From assembly GCA_022448995.1 (NCBI GenBank), contig JAKVCT010000003.1:1-64000 (forward strand): a stretch of 64,000 bases of DNA, written 5' to 3'. The position numbers were made by a program, and so were the translations under genes. The stretch is from Saprospiraceae bacterium (lineage in GTDB: Bacteria > Bacteroidota > Bacteroidia > Chitinophagales > Saprospiraceae). Below, one piece after another: positions 46,055 through 55,464 of this stretch (within the stretch, counting starts at the first letter, position 1; each line of letters opens with the position of its first letter). Below the pieces are notes generated by a model that worked only from the letters and a program-made list of their open reading frames with translations, had not been told where the DNA came from and did not search any database.

Positions 46055-46128
46055 GTTCTTATAGCTCAGATGGTTAGAGCATTTGTCTGATAAACAGAAG
46101 GTCATAGGTTCGAGTCCTATTAAGAGCA
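46055..46128 (+). tRNA. tRNA-Ile (GAT)
   Basis: This is a complete 74-nt cloverleaf. The acceptor is GTTCTTA/TAAGAGC with one G-U pair, the D stem GCTC/GAGC, and the anticodon stem TTTGT/ACAGA with loop CTGATAA (anticodon GAT at 46089-46091). A 5-base variable loop, T stem ATAGG/CCTAT around TTCGAGT and discriminator A follow. No CCA is encoded. It lies 41 bases after the permuted tRNA and one base before the terminator stem, so the two RNAs share a transcript end. Its stems are AT-rich. Confidence 0.92.
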
Positions 46129-46167
46129 TGGCAGTCGTAAGGTAAGAGCGGCTGCCACCTTTTTTTT
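46129..46167 (+). terminator. Terminator of the tRNA locus
   Basis: TGGCAGTCG and CGGCTGCCA form a 9-bp stem with an 11-base loop, followed by CC and eight T residues. It starts directly after the tRNA-Ile discriminator base. Confidence 0.88.
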
Positions 46168-46373
46168 ATGGGGGTAATGATCTAAAGTAATTGAAAATCT
46201 ATCCAAAACAATCAAATTTTAAATTCAAACCTAATATTTAGATAAGTTCTAGATCCTCATAGCAAGTATATGTTAAAACTCTTCCTTATATTCGTGGTTT
46301 AATATTTTTAGGTAATGCTAATAAAAATGTATACAATTTGGCATTATAGACATTCACCAAGATATAGAGTTTA

Positions 46374-47819
46374 ATGAAAATATCAACCACCATAAAGAGT
46401 GTAGACGCTTATGACGAGCAAAGCACTTTAATTATTTTGACTAACAAAGAAAATTTAGCTTGGGCTAATGAATTTCTAGATGAGAACAGCATTCAATTCC
46501 TAAAACAGACTTTAGAATCTGGTAGCAGCTATTGCGAGCTCGTACAAAACGGGCAGTGGATTTTTATAGATTGCTTAGCAGATAAGAAAAATAAATTCCA
46601 AGAGCAAGAAGCCGTACGTAGAGCAGGCGCAACACGCTTAGGTAGATTAAAACACTATAACATAAAGGAAGCTACTTTATTAGATTATAGTCAAAAAGAA
46701 CAAGCCTTTTTCTTTGCAGAAGGTTTATGCTTAGCCAACTATCAATTCTTAAAATATTTCACGAACGTGAAACCCAATCGTTCGTCTTTCCAAACACTTT
46801 CTATCCATACACATGCCCTTTCAGCAGACTTAGTACAAACCTTAGCAGTAATTGTAGATGCTACTTGTGAAACTAGAGATTTGGTCAACGAACCTTTGTC
46901 TTATTTGACGGCAGTGCAGTTGAGTAAAGAGATTGTACGTTTGGGCGAAAAATCAGGTTTCTGTACCAAAGTATTCCATAAAGAAGAAATAGAAGAATTG
47001 GGTATGGGCGGGCTATTAGCAGTGAATAAGGGAAGTGTACAACCCCCAACTTTTTCTGTACTAGAATGGAAACCAGAGAATGCACAGAATGAGCAACCAA
47101 TTGTATTGGTCGGCAAAGGAGTTGTTTATGATACAGGAGGATTGAGTCTGAAGCCAACACCTAATTCTATGGACTTCATGAAGTGTGATATGGGAGGAGC
47201 AGCTGCTGTAATTGGGGCTATGTATGCTGTGGCTGGACTAAAACTTCCTGTACACCTCATCGTTTTGGTACCTTCTAGTGATAACCGACCTGGTTTAGAT
47301 GCTTATGTACCAGGAGATGTAGTGACGATGTTGAGTGGTTCTACAGTAGAAGTATTGAATACAGATGCTGAAGGGCGGATGCTTTTAGCGGATGCTTTAC
47401 ATTATGCTAAGCAATATGATCCTATGTTAGTAATGGATTTTGCAACCTTAACAGGTGCAGCGGCTAGAGCATTGGGTGGACATGCTATGGCATTGATGGG
47501 AACTGCTGAAAAAACTTATAAGGAACAAGTCAAACAAGCAGGTTTTGAGACTTATGAGCGTTTGGTAGAATTTCCATTATGGGATGAATATGGAGATCAA
47601 ATGAAATCAGATATTGCTGATTTAAAAAATATAGGAAGTGGCGGAGCAGGAGCTATTACAGCAGGGAAATTCCTAGAACATTTTACTGACTATGAGTGGC
47701 TGCATTTTGATATTGCAGGTCCCGCTTATATGCACAAAGAAGATGCTTACAAAACGAAAGGTGGAACAGGTGCAGGTATGCGCTTGTTGGTAGAATTTTT
47801 TAGAAATTTTGTGAACTAG
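46374..47819 (+). CDS. pepA: Leucyl aminopeptidase, M17 family
   Basis: This 481-residue protein has the two-metal M17 centre: VGKGVVYDTGGLSLKP with the Lys and Asp ligands, MKCDMGGAA, and the signature NTDAEGRMLLADAL with the catalytic Arg. It would release N-terminal residues, preferably Leu, from peptides in the cytoplasm as a hexamer. Length is normal. pdxA begins 38 bp downstream, so the two probably share a transcript. Confidence 0.95.
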   Translation: MKISTTIKSVDAYDEQSTLIILTNKENLAWANEFLDENSIQFLKQTLESGSSYCELVQNGQWIFIDCLADKKNKFQEQEAVRRAGATRLGRLKHYNIKEATLLDYSQKEQAFFFAEGLCLANYQFLKYFTNVKPNRSSFQTLSIHTHALSADLVQTLAVIVDATCETRDLVNEPLSYLTAVQLSKEIVRLGEKSGFCTKVFHKEEIEELGMGGLLAVNKGSVQPPTFSVLEWKPENAQNEQPIVLVGKGVVYDTGGLSLKPTPNSMDFMKCDMGGAAAVIGAMYAVAGLKLPVHLIVLVPSSDNRPGLDAYVPGDVVTMLSGSTVEVLNTDAEGRMLLADALHYAKQYDPMLVMDFATLTGAAARALGGHAMALMGTAEKTYKEQVKQAGFETYERLVEFPLWDEYGDQMKSDIADLKNIGSGGAGAITAGKFLEHFTDYEWLHFDIAGPAYMHKEDAYKTKGGTGAGMRLLVEFFRNFVN

Positions 47820-47857
47820 ATCGTGTAAGTATTGACGTTGTTAAAAAACAGAGAAGT

Positions 47858-49780
47858 ATGTCAAATAATAATCAAAATAATAATCAGAACGAGGAGCAAG
47901 ATAATTATCCTCAAGCAATGATAGATGATCCTAGACCCAAAATAGGAATTAGTATAGGAGACCTTAATGGTGTAGGTTTAGAAGTTATTCTTAAAACAGT
48001 AGTTGATAAGCGTATTTTGGAGTTATGCACCCCTATCATTTATGGTTCATCCAAAGTAGTTTCTTATCACAAGAATATTGTACGTTTGAAAGAGGTACGT
48101 CCATTTGGGATACGGAATATAGAGCAATATAAGCCTGATGCTGTAAATGTGGTAAACTGTTGGTTTGAGAATGTACGGATTAATTTAGGACAGATTACAC
48201 CTGAAGGTGGAGAATACGCATTGTTATCATTGGATGAAGCAACCAAGGATTTAGAACAAGGAAAACTAGACGCTTTGGTGACTGCACCTATTAATAAAGA
48301 AGCAATGCAACATATCAATTTTCCGTATATGGGACATACTGAGTTTTTGACTCAACGTTCTACCAAGAAGGAAAGTGTAATGCTAATGGTTAGCAGAGAT
48401 CCTGATATTGATAGTGAATTGCGTATTGGTTTAGTTACCAACCATGTTCCGATCAGTGAAGTTGCTGAGCTAGTTACTAGAGATCGTGTGTATGCCAAAA
48501 TTAAGGTTTTGGAGGAAAGCTTGAGAATGGATTTTGGGATTAACAAACCCAAGATTGCGGTATTAGGATTAAATCCACATGCAGGGGATAATGGTAATAT
48601 TGGTAAAGAAGAAAGAACTGCTATATTGCCAGCTATAGAGCAGGCACAAAAAGAAGAAATCCTAGTTTTGGGGCCTTATCCTGCAGATGGTTTCTTTGGT
48701 TCTGGAAATTATAAAAAATTTGATGGAATTTTGGCAATGTATCATGATCAAGGTTTAGTTGCATTCAAAGCTTTATCTTTTGGGGCAGGTGTCAACTATA
48801 CTGCAGGTTTATCATTTGTACGAACTTCTCCTGATCATGGAACTGCTTATGATATTGTAGGTAAGAATGTAGCTTCGCCAGCTTCTTTTCGTGCAGCTTT
48901 ATTTACTGCCATTGATATCTCTAGAACACGCAAGCGTTACTTAGAAATGCATGCAGATCCAGTCGAACAGATAGATGTTGAAAAGATTGAAGATAATTTT
49001 GAGGGGGGGAAACATGCACACAAAAAAGGAGGAAAAGATAAGGCTAAATCCAATAATATGACTATCCCGCCTAAAAAAGACCGTAATCAGGATAAGGATA
49101 AGTCTCTTAAGGGAAAAAATCAACCGCCTAGAAAAGAGCAGGTAGCCCATAAAAAGCAGCCCAAAGGAAAATCTTCAAAGGAAGGTGTAGAGCAGCAGCA
49201 AGGAAATCCTAATAAAAAGGGACAAAAGCACTTGCCAAAGTCTACCCATCCAAAAGATGGGGAAAAAAAACAACAGCAGCCCAAAAAACAGGTATCCAAA
49301 GGAGATCAAAAGCAACCGCAACAACAAGCTAAGCTCAATGAGGAGATGCCTTTAGAGAATGAAGATACTAGGGGGATGCATAAAAAACATACAGAAAAAA
49401 AACCTTCTAAGCAGCATTCGAATAAGGATAATCAAATTCCTAAAGGTGATAATATTTCACAAGAAAGACCACAGGAATCATTGCCTAAAAAGGAAGGTAT
49501 TCCAACTCAGGATAAAATGCTACCCTTAGAAAAGGATGTGAATCCAAATGAGGAAATTCCTTTAGAAAATGGAGATACTACGAGTGTGGATAAGCAATAT
49601 ACAGCACCCAAGACTTCAGATTGGAAAGAAGCAAAGACTCATGAGGAGAAAGAACCTGTGAATCAAGTACTATCTGAACAACCTAATCCAGTCATAGAGG
49701 AAAGTACAACGGAATTATCTTCTTTAGATGAAGATAGAGCAGATGTTGATCAAAATCAGCAAGAAGAAAATAATGAATAG
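47858..49780 (+). CDS. pdxA: 4-hydroxythreonine-4-phosphate dehydrogenase with a long charged tail
   Basis: Residues about 20-365 are a complete PdxA, which oxidises 4-phosphohydroxy-L-threonine in the DXP-dependent pyridoxal phosphate pathway. Key segments are PKIGISIGDLNGVGLEV, MGHTEFLTQR, LNPHAGDNG and AMYHDQGLVAFK, including the metal-binding His residues. From about 366 to 640 there is a Lys/Gln/Glu/Pro-rich low-complexity tail not found in normal PdxA (about 330 residues). It contains two related units, NEEMPLENEDT and NEEIPLENGDT, and becomes acidic at the end. The frame is open throughout, so this is a real extension or fusion. Confidence 0.93.
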   Translation: MSNNNQNNNQNEEQDNYPQAMIDDPRPKIGISIGDLNGVGLEVILKTVVDKRILELCTPIIYGSSKVVSYHKNIVRLKEVRPFGIRNIEQYKPDAVNVVNCWFENVRINLGQITPEGGEYALLSLDEATKDLEQGKLDALVTAPINKEAMQHINFPYMGHTEFLTQRSTKKESVMLMVSRDPDIDSELRIGLVTNHVPISEVAELVTRDRVYAKIKVLEESLRMDFGINKPKIAVLGLNPHAGDNGNIGKEERTAILPAIEQAQKEEILVLGPYPADGFFGSGNYKKFDGILAMYHDQGLVAFKALSFGAGVNYTAGLSFVRTSPDHGTAYDIVGKNVASPASFRAALFTAIDISRTRKRYLEMHADPVEQIDVEKIEDNFEGGKHAHKKGGKDKAKSNNMTIPPKKDRNQDKDKSLKGKNQPPRKEQVAHKKQPKGKSSKEGVEQQQGNPNKKGQKHLPKSTHPKDGEKKQQQPKKQVSKGDQKQPQQQAKLNEEMPLENEDTRGMHKKHTEKKPSKQHSNKDNQIPKGDNISQERPQESLPKKEGIPTQDKMLPLEKDVNPNEEIPLENGDTTSVDKQYTAPKTSDWKEAKTHEEKEPVNQVLSEQPNPVIEESTTELSSLDEDRADVDQNQQEENNE

Positions 49781-50278
49781 AAATGGCAGAGCTTAGGAAC
49801 TAAAAACAGTTTTTGAGTCTTTATAGAGTAGTTAATGTAGATTATTAGATAGTCTATATTAGCTACTTTTTTTTATGTTTTCTGAATAAACAATAGTTCG
49901 TGACTTTTTATACTTTTTTACAAAATTTTCACGAACTACAGTAATAAAGTTTATTGTCCATAAAGTAATTTTTACTTTACAATGAGATAAAACGCTCAAA
50001 ATAATATTGTCATGTTACTCTTCAAATTAACCCCATTTAGGTGATTAGCACCTACTTTCCCCACCAATTTTTAATTAAAAATTGGCTCTTTCCAGCTCAT
50101 TTAAACAACTTCATTATTATTTAATATTCTAACATCTACTTTCTGTAGTTATTTACAGAATTAGTAGCAGCAAGATTATGTATTGAACCCACTTCTCCTG
50201 GATACAATACTGACATTTCTATGCATTCTCGATTCATAATAATTATTTGAATTAGATGTTGTTTACAGCGTTTCGATC
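49781..50278. other. Intergenic spacer
   Basis: This 498-bp gap holds the pdxA terminator and an inverted pair CAATAGTTCGTGA and TCACGAACTA (about 49888-49937) of the R3 type. An R1 right end (TTTAAACAACTTC) is near 50098, preceded by a short palindrome CCAATTTTTAATTAAAAATTGG. No gene is seen. Confidence 0.5.
49827..49873 (+). terminator. Terminator after pdxA
   Basis: AGTAGTTAATGTAGA pairs with TCTATATTAGCTACT (13 of 15 Watson-Crick or better, with two wobble-type positions) around an 11-base loop and is followed by a T run. Confidence 0.75.
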
Positions 50279-51604
50279 ATGGCAGCACCGATCCATCAGC
50301 CAGCCTTAGCAGGACTACTCAACAGTTGTGCATTAATCAATATTAAAGTGGCCGCATACATTTTATATCCAGCCTTAGAATCAAAGCAGGTTGGGAAATT
50401 ATTGCACAAAATTGCACCTTTTGTCTTCTCTAACTTTAACCCAGAAGATGAAGATCAGAAAGCGTTAATTAAGTTTCTGTGGGAGTTGATACAACATGCT
50501 CCACTAGACTCTATAGAAGCTTTTGAAGAATTTGTGACAGAGAAAATTGACAGCTGTTTTATTAGGAAAACGTACATAGAATACACCGATAGTATATTCT
50601 ATTTAGGACAGATTTTAGCACAAACACCCAATCTGAATCAGGCAATTCATTACCATAAAACCTACATTAGTTTATACCGAGATAATAGCTACTATACTTA
50701 TCCTTGGGAAGATAATTTTTGGCAAAAGCCCAAAAAACGTTTTAGAAATTGTATAGAATTATCTGAAGCCTATGCCAACTTAGCTAAGATTTATGAGAAA
50801 AAAGGGCAGCATAATTTAGTGACACATTATTATAACAAAGCACATAAAGCGAATATAACAGGCTATCCACATCTATTCTATCTAGATTATGCCGTTTACC
50901 TAAAAGAACACAATTTCGTTGAGAAATCATCAGAACAAGAGTTTAGATATTGGTATTTATACAAAAAGATGCTACTCAATTATTATAATCCACATATTTC
51001 TGAATTTGTCTTCAAACATAGAATGTTACGTGTTTTTGCAGTTACCGAATTGATTGAGAAATTCAAACAACTGGGAATTAAGTACCAGCAACAACGACGA
51101 CAAAAAATAGCAAATAAGTACTTTGAGCAAGTATTTTTAACCATCTTAGCAGATATTCATTTTAGAGTGACACACTATGTTAATCCACTTTATACCGAAT
51201 ATGGTTATCCAGGAGAGTCTGATTATGAATGTATTTTCAAAGCACAACCCATTATTGTATTTGGTGCTCAGCGATTGATTGATTACCTGATTGAATTGTA
51301 TGAATTAGGTTGTGCAACTTTGTGTAAGCGACTGTGTTGGGTACTTTTAGATGAGTATAATTACATTAAACATCGCAACTATAAGCAACGTGGATCTGTG
51401 GCACTGTATTGGTCTTGGTACGATGAATTGACTGATTTTGCGAAGGAATTATTATTAAAAATTTATACAAAACGCTTAGAGACTTGCAAGCGAAATAAAG
51501 ATTGGTGGCAAATGCGTGAATTGTGTAAACAATTGGCAAGTTTTGAACCCCAAGCTTCCATTTTAGAGTATGCTCAGCAATTACTTAGTTTACAGTGTAC
51601 TTAG
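50279..51604 (+). CDS. TPR-like cytoplasmic protein of unknown function
   Basis: This 441-residue protein is almost wholly helical and rich in Tyr, Lys and Leu, without signal peptide or membrane span. Segments such as ELSEAYANLAKIYEKKGQHN and HYYNKAHKAN fit tetratricopeptide-type helical hairpins (about 155-215). The rest may be similar but degenerate repeats. I recognise no family beyond that. Its stop codon overlaps by 4 bp with the stop of the convergent barrel gene. Confidence 0.83.
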   Translation: MAAPIHQPALAGLLNSCALINIKVAAYILYPALESKQVGKLLHKIAPFVFSNFNPEDEDQKALIKFLWELIQHAPLDSIEAFEEFVTEKIDSCFIRKTYIEYTDSIFYLGQILAQTPNLNQAIHYHKTYISLYRDNSYYTYPWEDNFWQKPKKRFRNCIELSEAYANLAKIYEKKGQHNLVTHYYNKAHKANITGYPHLFYLDYAVYLKEHNFVEKSSEQEFRYWYLYKKMLLNYYNPHISEFVFKHRMLRVFAVTELIEKFKQLGIKYQQQRRQKIANKYFEQVFLTILADIHFRVTHYVNPLYTEYGYPGESDYECIFKAQPIIVFGAQRLIDYLIELYELGCATLCKRLCWVLLDEYNYIKHRNYKQRGSVALYWSWYDELTDFAKELLLKIYTKRLETCKRNKDWWQMRELCKQLASFEPQASILEYAQQLLSLQCT

Positions 51605-52467
51605 AACCAAGCTTTGAGTTTACGGTTTTTAGCTTTATCTTTTTTGGAGGAATAGGGGACTTTTTTGTAGAGATTATAAGAGAAGCATAAGGTCCATGAC
51701 CAATAAGCATCCTTATTATTCGAATTTCCTCGTCTCTCACCATTGAGGTAACTAGCATCTAGCCCAGTATATTCTTCTGTACGGTTAGATAAACGTACTG
51801 CCATTTCGCCATTGCTCTCTAAATCGCGAGGAGGAACATAAGTTGTGCTCACATCATCTATATAATCTGTAAATGTAAATTGATACGAAATATCTAGACC
51901 AAGATTAGCTCTTTTATTGAGGCTATATTTCATTCCAAAACCTAGAGGAACTGAGAGTTGATAGAGTTTGTATGGAGTTCTATCTTTATACAAGTTGAGC
52001 CCTTGACCTTCAGTGCCTAGGGGCTGCAAGCGAATAAGTTGTCCAGCATACTCTGTTTTGGGGTCAAACAAGAAAAAACCAATACCTATACTGATGTATA
52101 AATTAGTCAATTTACTTTTATCTTTGGGATAGAAAGGGATCAGATTAAACTCTTCAATTAAAGCCAATTCAGTTAATCTAGATTGAAAACTTAGGTTTCT
52201 TAGTCGATCTTCAGGTGTTTTTGCTAATTTATCTTTGCCCACTAAGCTGCCATGAAGAAAACGAATCCGTGTTGCTAAATATGGATGTGTATTATACCTA
52301 AGGAAAAAACCATAACAAGGTTTACTGTGTACGAGCAGTGATTGATGACTCAATTCTCCATGATAACTAAGCACACCACCAAATATACCCAATTCTGCGA
52401 ATTGTGCTTGAATAGATCCTAAGTGTAGGCATAGGAATAAACAAATGAAACGGATTAGGATATACAT
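51601..52467 (-). CDS. DUF6089-like outer-membrane beta-barrel protein, copy 1
   Basis: This 288-residue protein has a signal peptide (to SIQAQ) and then alternating strands of a small outer-membrane barrel: AELGIFGGVLSYHGELSH at the start, ALIEEFNLIPFYP, and YQFTFTDYIDDVSTTYV near the end. These match the DUF6089/OmpA-like barrel family of Bacteroidota as I know it. The last residues are basic (KNRKLKAWF). A longer paralogue is at 53919-54965. Confidence 0.86.
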   Translation of the reverse strand: MYILIRFICLFLCLHLGSIQAQFAELGIFGGVLSYHGELSHQSLLVHSKPCYGFFLRYNTHPYLATRIRFLHGSLVGKDKLAKTPEDRLRNLSFQSRLTELALIEEFNLIPFYPKDKSKLTNLYISIGIGFFLFDPKTEYAGQLIRLQPLGTEGQGLNLYKDRTPYKLYQLSVPLGFGMKYSLNKRANLGLDISYQFTFTDYIDDVSTTYVPPRDLESNGEMAVRLSNRTEEYTGLDASYLNGERRGNSNNKDAYWSWTLCFSYNLYKKVPYSSKKDKAKNRKLKAWF

Positions 52468-52595
52468 TTTATGGGTTTGGGTTTGGTATTTCTTTGTGTA
52501 CGAGTTGTTTAAATATAAGCGATTTATGCTTTATAAGCAATCGCCTAACTATTAAAAAAATTAATGAATTATTAATTTAATGTATAGCGCGATAA

Positions 52596-53201
52596 CTAAA
52601 ATAGATGATATTCTTGAGGGATAACAATTGGATATAATCCACCCATGAATACAAATAAAATAAAAATAGCTAAAATAAAAAAGAAACTGAGGATACCTAG
52701 AAAATGTAACTTGGCTGTTCTCAAACCCACTGTTTTTGAGATTTTAGAATGATGAATACTTGCTATATGCAAGCCAAAAGCCATAATTCCTGTAAAATAG
52801 TAAGGAACAAAATAATAGAGCAAAGGACTTTGGTTAACCACTACAGCAGCAAAGTAAAAATTGGTATCTAAATCCATTAAGATTCTTTGTACCAATGTTG
52901 CACCAATGTGTTGTACCAAAAATAATCCCAAGATCAATCCAGAGTAAATTTTTAACTGATCTAATCGAGATTTATTCTCTTTTTTGCGAAGTTTTAGAAA
53001 TAACTTAATTCCTGTAATTGCTTGAAAACCAAAAGTTCCAATAAGTAATATTTCTACAATGGGCAAATAATAGAATTTTCTAAAAAGCTGCATCCATTCC
53101 CGATGCGCTTGAATTCCAAATCCTGCCATAGCATGATTAAATAGATGGATGCAGACAAAAACTGCCACAATAATACCAGTGATTCGATGTAAATTTTTCA
53201 T
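52596..53201 (-). CDS. Five-span membrane protein next to a Crp-type regulator
   Basis: This 201-residue protein has five membrane spans. His residues lie within or next to several of them (NLHRITG, CIHLFNHAM, LVQHIGATL and GLHIASIHH), as in small b-type cytochromes related to succinate dehydrogenase anchors. Haem binding is inference. It lies 44 bp downstream of a Crp/Fnr-type regulator gene and probably shares its transcript, so it may be under that regulator's control. Confidence 0.82.
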   Translation of the reverse strand: MKNLHRITGIIVAVFVCIHLFNHAMAGFGIQAHREWMQLFRKFYYLPIVEILLIGTFGFQAITGIKLFLKLRKKENKSRLDQLKIYSGLILGLFLVQHIGATLVQRILMDLDTNFYFAAVVVNQSPLLYYFVPYYFTGIMAFGLHIASIHHSKISKTVGLRTAKLHFLGILSFFFILAIFILFVFMGGLYPIVIPQEYHLF

Positions 53202-53245
53202 GAAACAAAGGTAGATGGAAAAGTCTAAGCCTCATTTGATCTAAA

Positions 53246-53824
53246 TCAAATTTTGCGTTTGGCGTTACGAATTCTACTCAAGGTCTCTATGGTTATACCC
53301 AAATAGGAAGCAATATGAATCAGCGGAACACGAAGTTCGATACTTGGACGTTGTTCGAGTAGATGTTGATATTTTTGTTGAGCATTTTCAAACCTATAGG
53401 CAGTTACACGTTCTTGTAGGGTGAGCATCGTTTGGGTGACGATTATTTTACCTAAACGATCAATATCTCTATACTCATCAGACAATAGATTAATCTGGTC
53501 TCTAGGGATTGCTAAAAGGACAGACGATTCCAAGGTCTCTATATAATGTGGACTAGGAATGCCGTAAAAGAAGCTTTGGATTGGACAGATAAATTCCTTT
53601 TCAAAGGCAAACCAGTCGGAAAGATCTCGACCATCTTTGAGGTAGTAGGCGCGTGCTAATCCTTCCACTACAAAGTAGAGGTGATGTGCGTATTGACCTT
53701 CCCGAACAAGTTGTGTTTTTTTATCTACACGCAGGATACGAGTACATTTGCTTAGTGCTTCCAAGCTTTTGGTTGATAAATCAGGATAGTAATCCCGAAG
53801 TGTATAAACTAGGTTTTGTTCCAC
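53246..53824 (-). CDS. Crp/Fnr-family transcriptional regulator
   Basis: This 192-residue protein has an N-terminal cyclic-nucleotide-type beta-barrel (about 15-120, with VREGQYAHHLYFVVEGLARA). A dimerisation helix and a short winged-helix DNA-binding domain at the end follow (HIASYLGITIETLSRIRNAK). There is no FNR-type Cys cluster, so oxygen sensing by iron-sulfur is unlikely. Many Bacteroidota members of this size lack full cNMP-binding residues. It is the first gene of a likely two-gene unit. Confidence 0.93.
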   Translation of the reverse strand: MEQNLVYTLRDYYPDLSTKSLEALSKCTRILRVDKKTQLVREGQYAHHLYFVVEGLARAYYLKDGRDLSDWFAFEKEFICPIQSFFYGIPSPHYIETLESSVLLAIPRDQINLLSDEYRDIDRLGKIIVTQTMLTLQERVTAYRFENAQQKYQHLLEQRPSIELRVPLIHIASYLGITIETLSRIRNAKRKI

Positions 53825-53918
53825 TGTGGAAAAAGTTTGCTTAAAACAAATAAAGAGATTGCCGAATCAACGACAATCCCTTCAATATATATATTATTAG
53901 AATTAAATTCTTATTATT

Positions 53919-54965
53919 CTAAAACCGAGAACTCTTACATCCAGCCTTACGCTTACGACGCTTACGTGCACCTACCAAACCATTATCAATAAAATTGTAA
54001 GAGATAAAAATAGCTGTAAACACATACCAATCTTGTGCTTTGTCTCCACGTTGCAATTTACCACCACGTTGGACTACATAAGTTTCATAATCTGCATAGT
54101 TGTTAGGATCAGATAAGTAAACACCAAAAGGATCCACAGTTGTTCCGTTAGCTACAGCTTGTTCCCAAACATATTCTGGAGTTCTATCTGCCATCAATTC
54201 TCTAGCTGATTTATCCCCAAAGAAACCAGCATTATAAGGAGTTTCACCCACAGCCTCATACATATATTGATCCGATAATGCATCATACATATAAGTATTA
54301 GATACATCATCAATGTAATCCGTAAATGTTTTACGGAATCCAATTTCAATTCCAAGATTCAAGTGACTATTGATCGCAAATTTTACTCCAGCACCCATCG
54401 GAATAGATACTTGAGTTTTGTTGTACAAATTTAAATCAGGAAAGGCATCTTGTTGTCCTTCTGTACGAAAATCGCGCAGTGGACGCCAATCTTCACCCAA
54501 TCCTGGAGTTGGGTCAAAAAATCGAGCTTTGGGATTCATATTGAAAATACCAATTCCTACAAAGACATAAGGGGATATCATACGTTCATGTCCTCTTGGA
54601 CGATAACCCAATAAGTTGAACTCTACATTTAGAGAACCCTCAAATAAATGTGAACGGAAATGAAGGTTGCGGATTTGGTTGCGCAACTCCTTGGCATCTT
54701 TATCATCTCCAGATAGGCTACCTAGTGCCAACTGTGCACGGAAACTAACAAATGGGTTTAGATTGTATCGACCGAAAATAGCACCTGCTAGATGAACATG
54801 CTTGAAATCCATGATAGAGTTGGTCAATTCTCCGGAGTAATTCATAATTCCTCCCATTATTCCTGCTTCAAAGTAAGAATTGGAATAGCGAAATTGTGCT
54901 TGAGAAACCTGTTTGAAGCTAAAGAAAGCCAAGATTCCTAAAACTAAAACTTTGATTGATGGCAT
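53919..54965 (-). CDS. DUF6089-like outer-membrane beta-barrel protein, copy 2
   Basis: The start was set at the ATG at 54965, which gives a signal peptide (MPSIKVLVLG to SQAQ). An upstream in-frame ATG at 55076 adds 37 basic residues unlike a secreted protein. The barrel matches the paralogue at 51601 (EAGIMGGIMNYSGEL, SLNVEFNLLGYRPRG and RKTFTDYIDDVSNTYM) but carries a longer loop near the end (about 225-320). The C-terminus is basic with a Cys (RKRRKRKAGCKSSRF). Confidence 0.88.
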   Translation of the reverse strand: MPSIKVLVLGILAFFSFKQVSQAQFRYSNSYFEAGIMGGIMNYSGELTNSIMDFKHVHLAGAIFGRYNLNPFVSFRAQLALGSLSGDDKDAKELRNQIRNLHFRSHLFEGSLNVEFNLLGYRPRGHERMISPYVFVGIGIFNMNPKARFFDPTPGLGEDWRPLRDFRTEGQQDAFPDLNLYNKTQVSIPMGAGVKFAINSHLNLGIEIGFRKTFTDYIDDVSNTYMYDALSDQYMYEAVGETPYNAGFFGDKSARELMADRTPEYVWEQAVANGTTVDPFGVYLSDPNNYADYETYVVQRGGKLQRGDKAQDWYVFTAIFISYNFIDNGLVGARKRRKRKAGCKSSRF

Positions 54966-55096
54966 GTTGTTATATTTTTGGATAAGAAGTTTGCATAAAT
55001 AAGCTGTCAAACAGCGATTCCGTACAGAAAGTAGATTTCGTCTTTTACAACGTGAGTTTAAAGATCTATATTGCAATAGGATAATTTATTCTATAT

Positions 55097-55219
55097 GAAG
55101 TTGTTTAAGAATTAGATTTAGTACAAAAAATCAGAGGTTTTTCGCCAATTTGAGCCTATTTTAGCTTCGCTGAGCACTTCGTGGTTTTGAGCTGATGAAG
55201 ATAATTTTTAAACAACTTC
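55097..55219. repeat. R1 element, long copy with a GC-rich core
   Basis: The ends are GAAGTTGTTTAAGAATTAGA and AATTTTTAAACAACTTC, as in the 57-bp copies, but the interior is about 66 bp longer. It includes the core TAGCTTCGCTGAGCACTTCG, shared with other spacers. The 57-bp form may be a deletion derivative. Confidence 0.7.
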
Positions 55220-55258
55220 TATGATAAATAAGTGTTTAAAAACAATGCTTAAACCAAG

Positions 55259-55308
55259 AAGTAAGTAGGTGGACATCATTAAATATAAATTAATTGTGGC
55301 TAGCTACC
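55259..55308. repeat. R2 element, collapsed copy (ends only)
   Basis: The left end AAGTAAGTAGGTGGACATCA is joined almost directly to the right end AAATATAAATTAATTGTGGC plus TAGCTACC, with no core between. Confidence 0.65.
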
Positions 55309-55464
55309 AATTTCGTTGTTGCTAAACAATTTCTCCATAAAATCTATATTTATTAAGCAACTTTTCTATAGTTCTCTAACTAGAAAAAATATTAAATATC
55401 AAAGTAAAACCTTAAAACAATATATTCTTTTTTAAGGAAAAAGTAAAAAAATGTTTCTTTTTTT

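Larger units (their letters stand above)
54966..55464. other. Intergenic spacer with R1 and R2 elements
   Basis: This 499-bp gap between divergent genes contains the long R1 copy at 55097-55219 and the collapsed R2 copy at 55259-55308. The rest is AT-rich. Confidence 0.5.
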
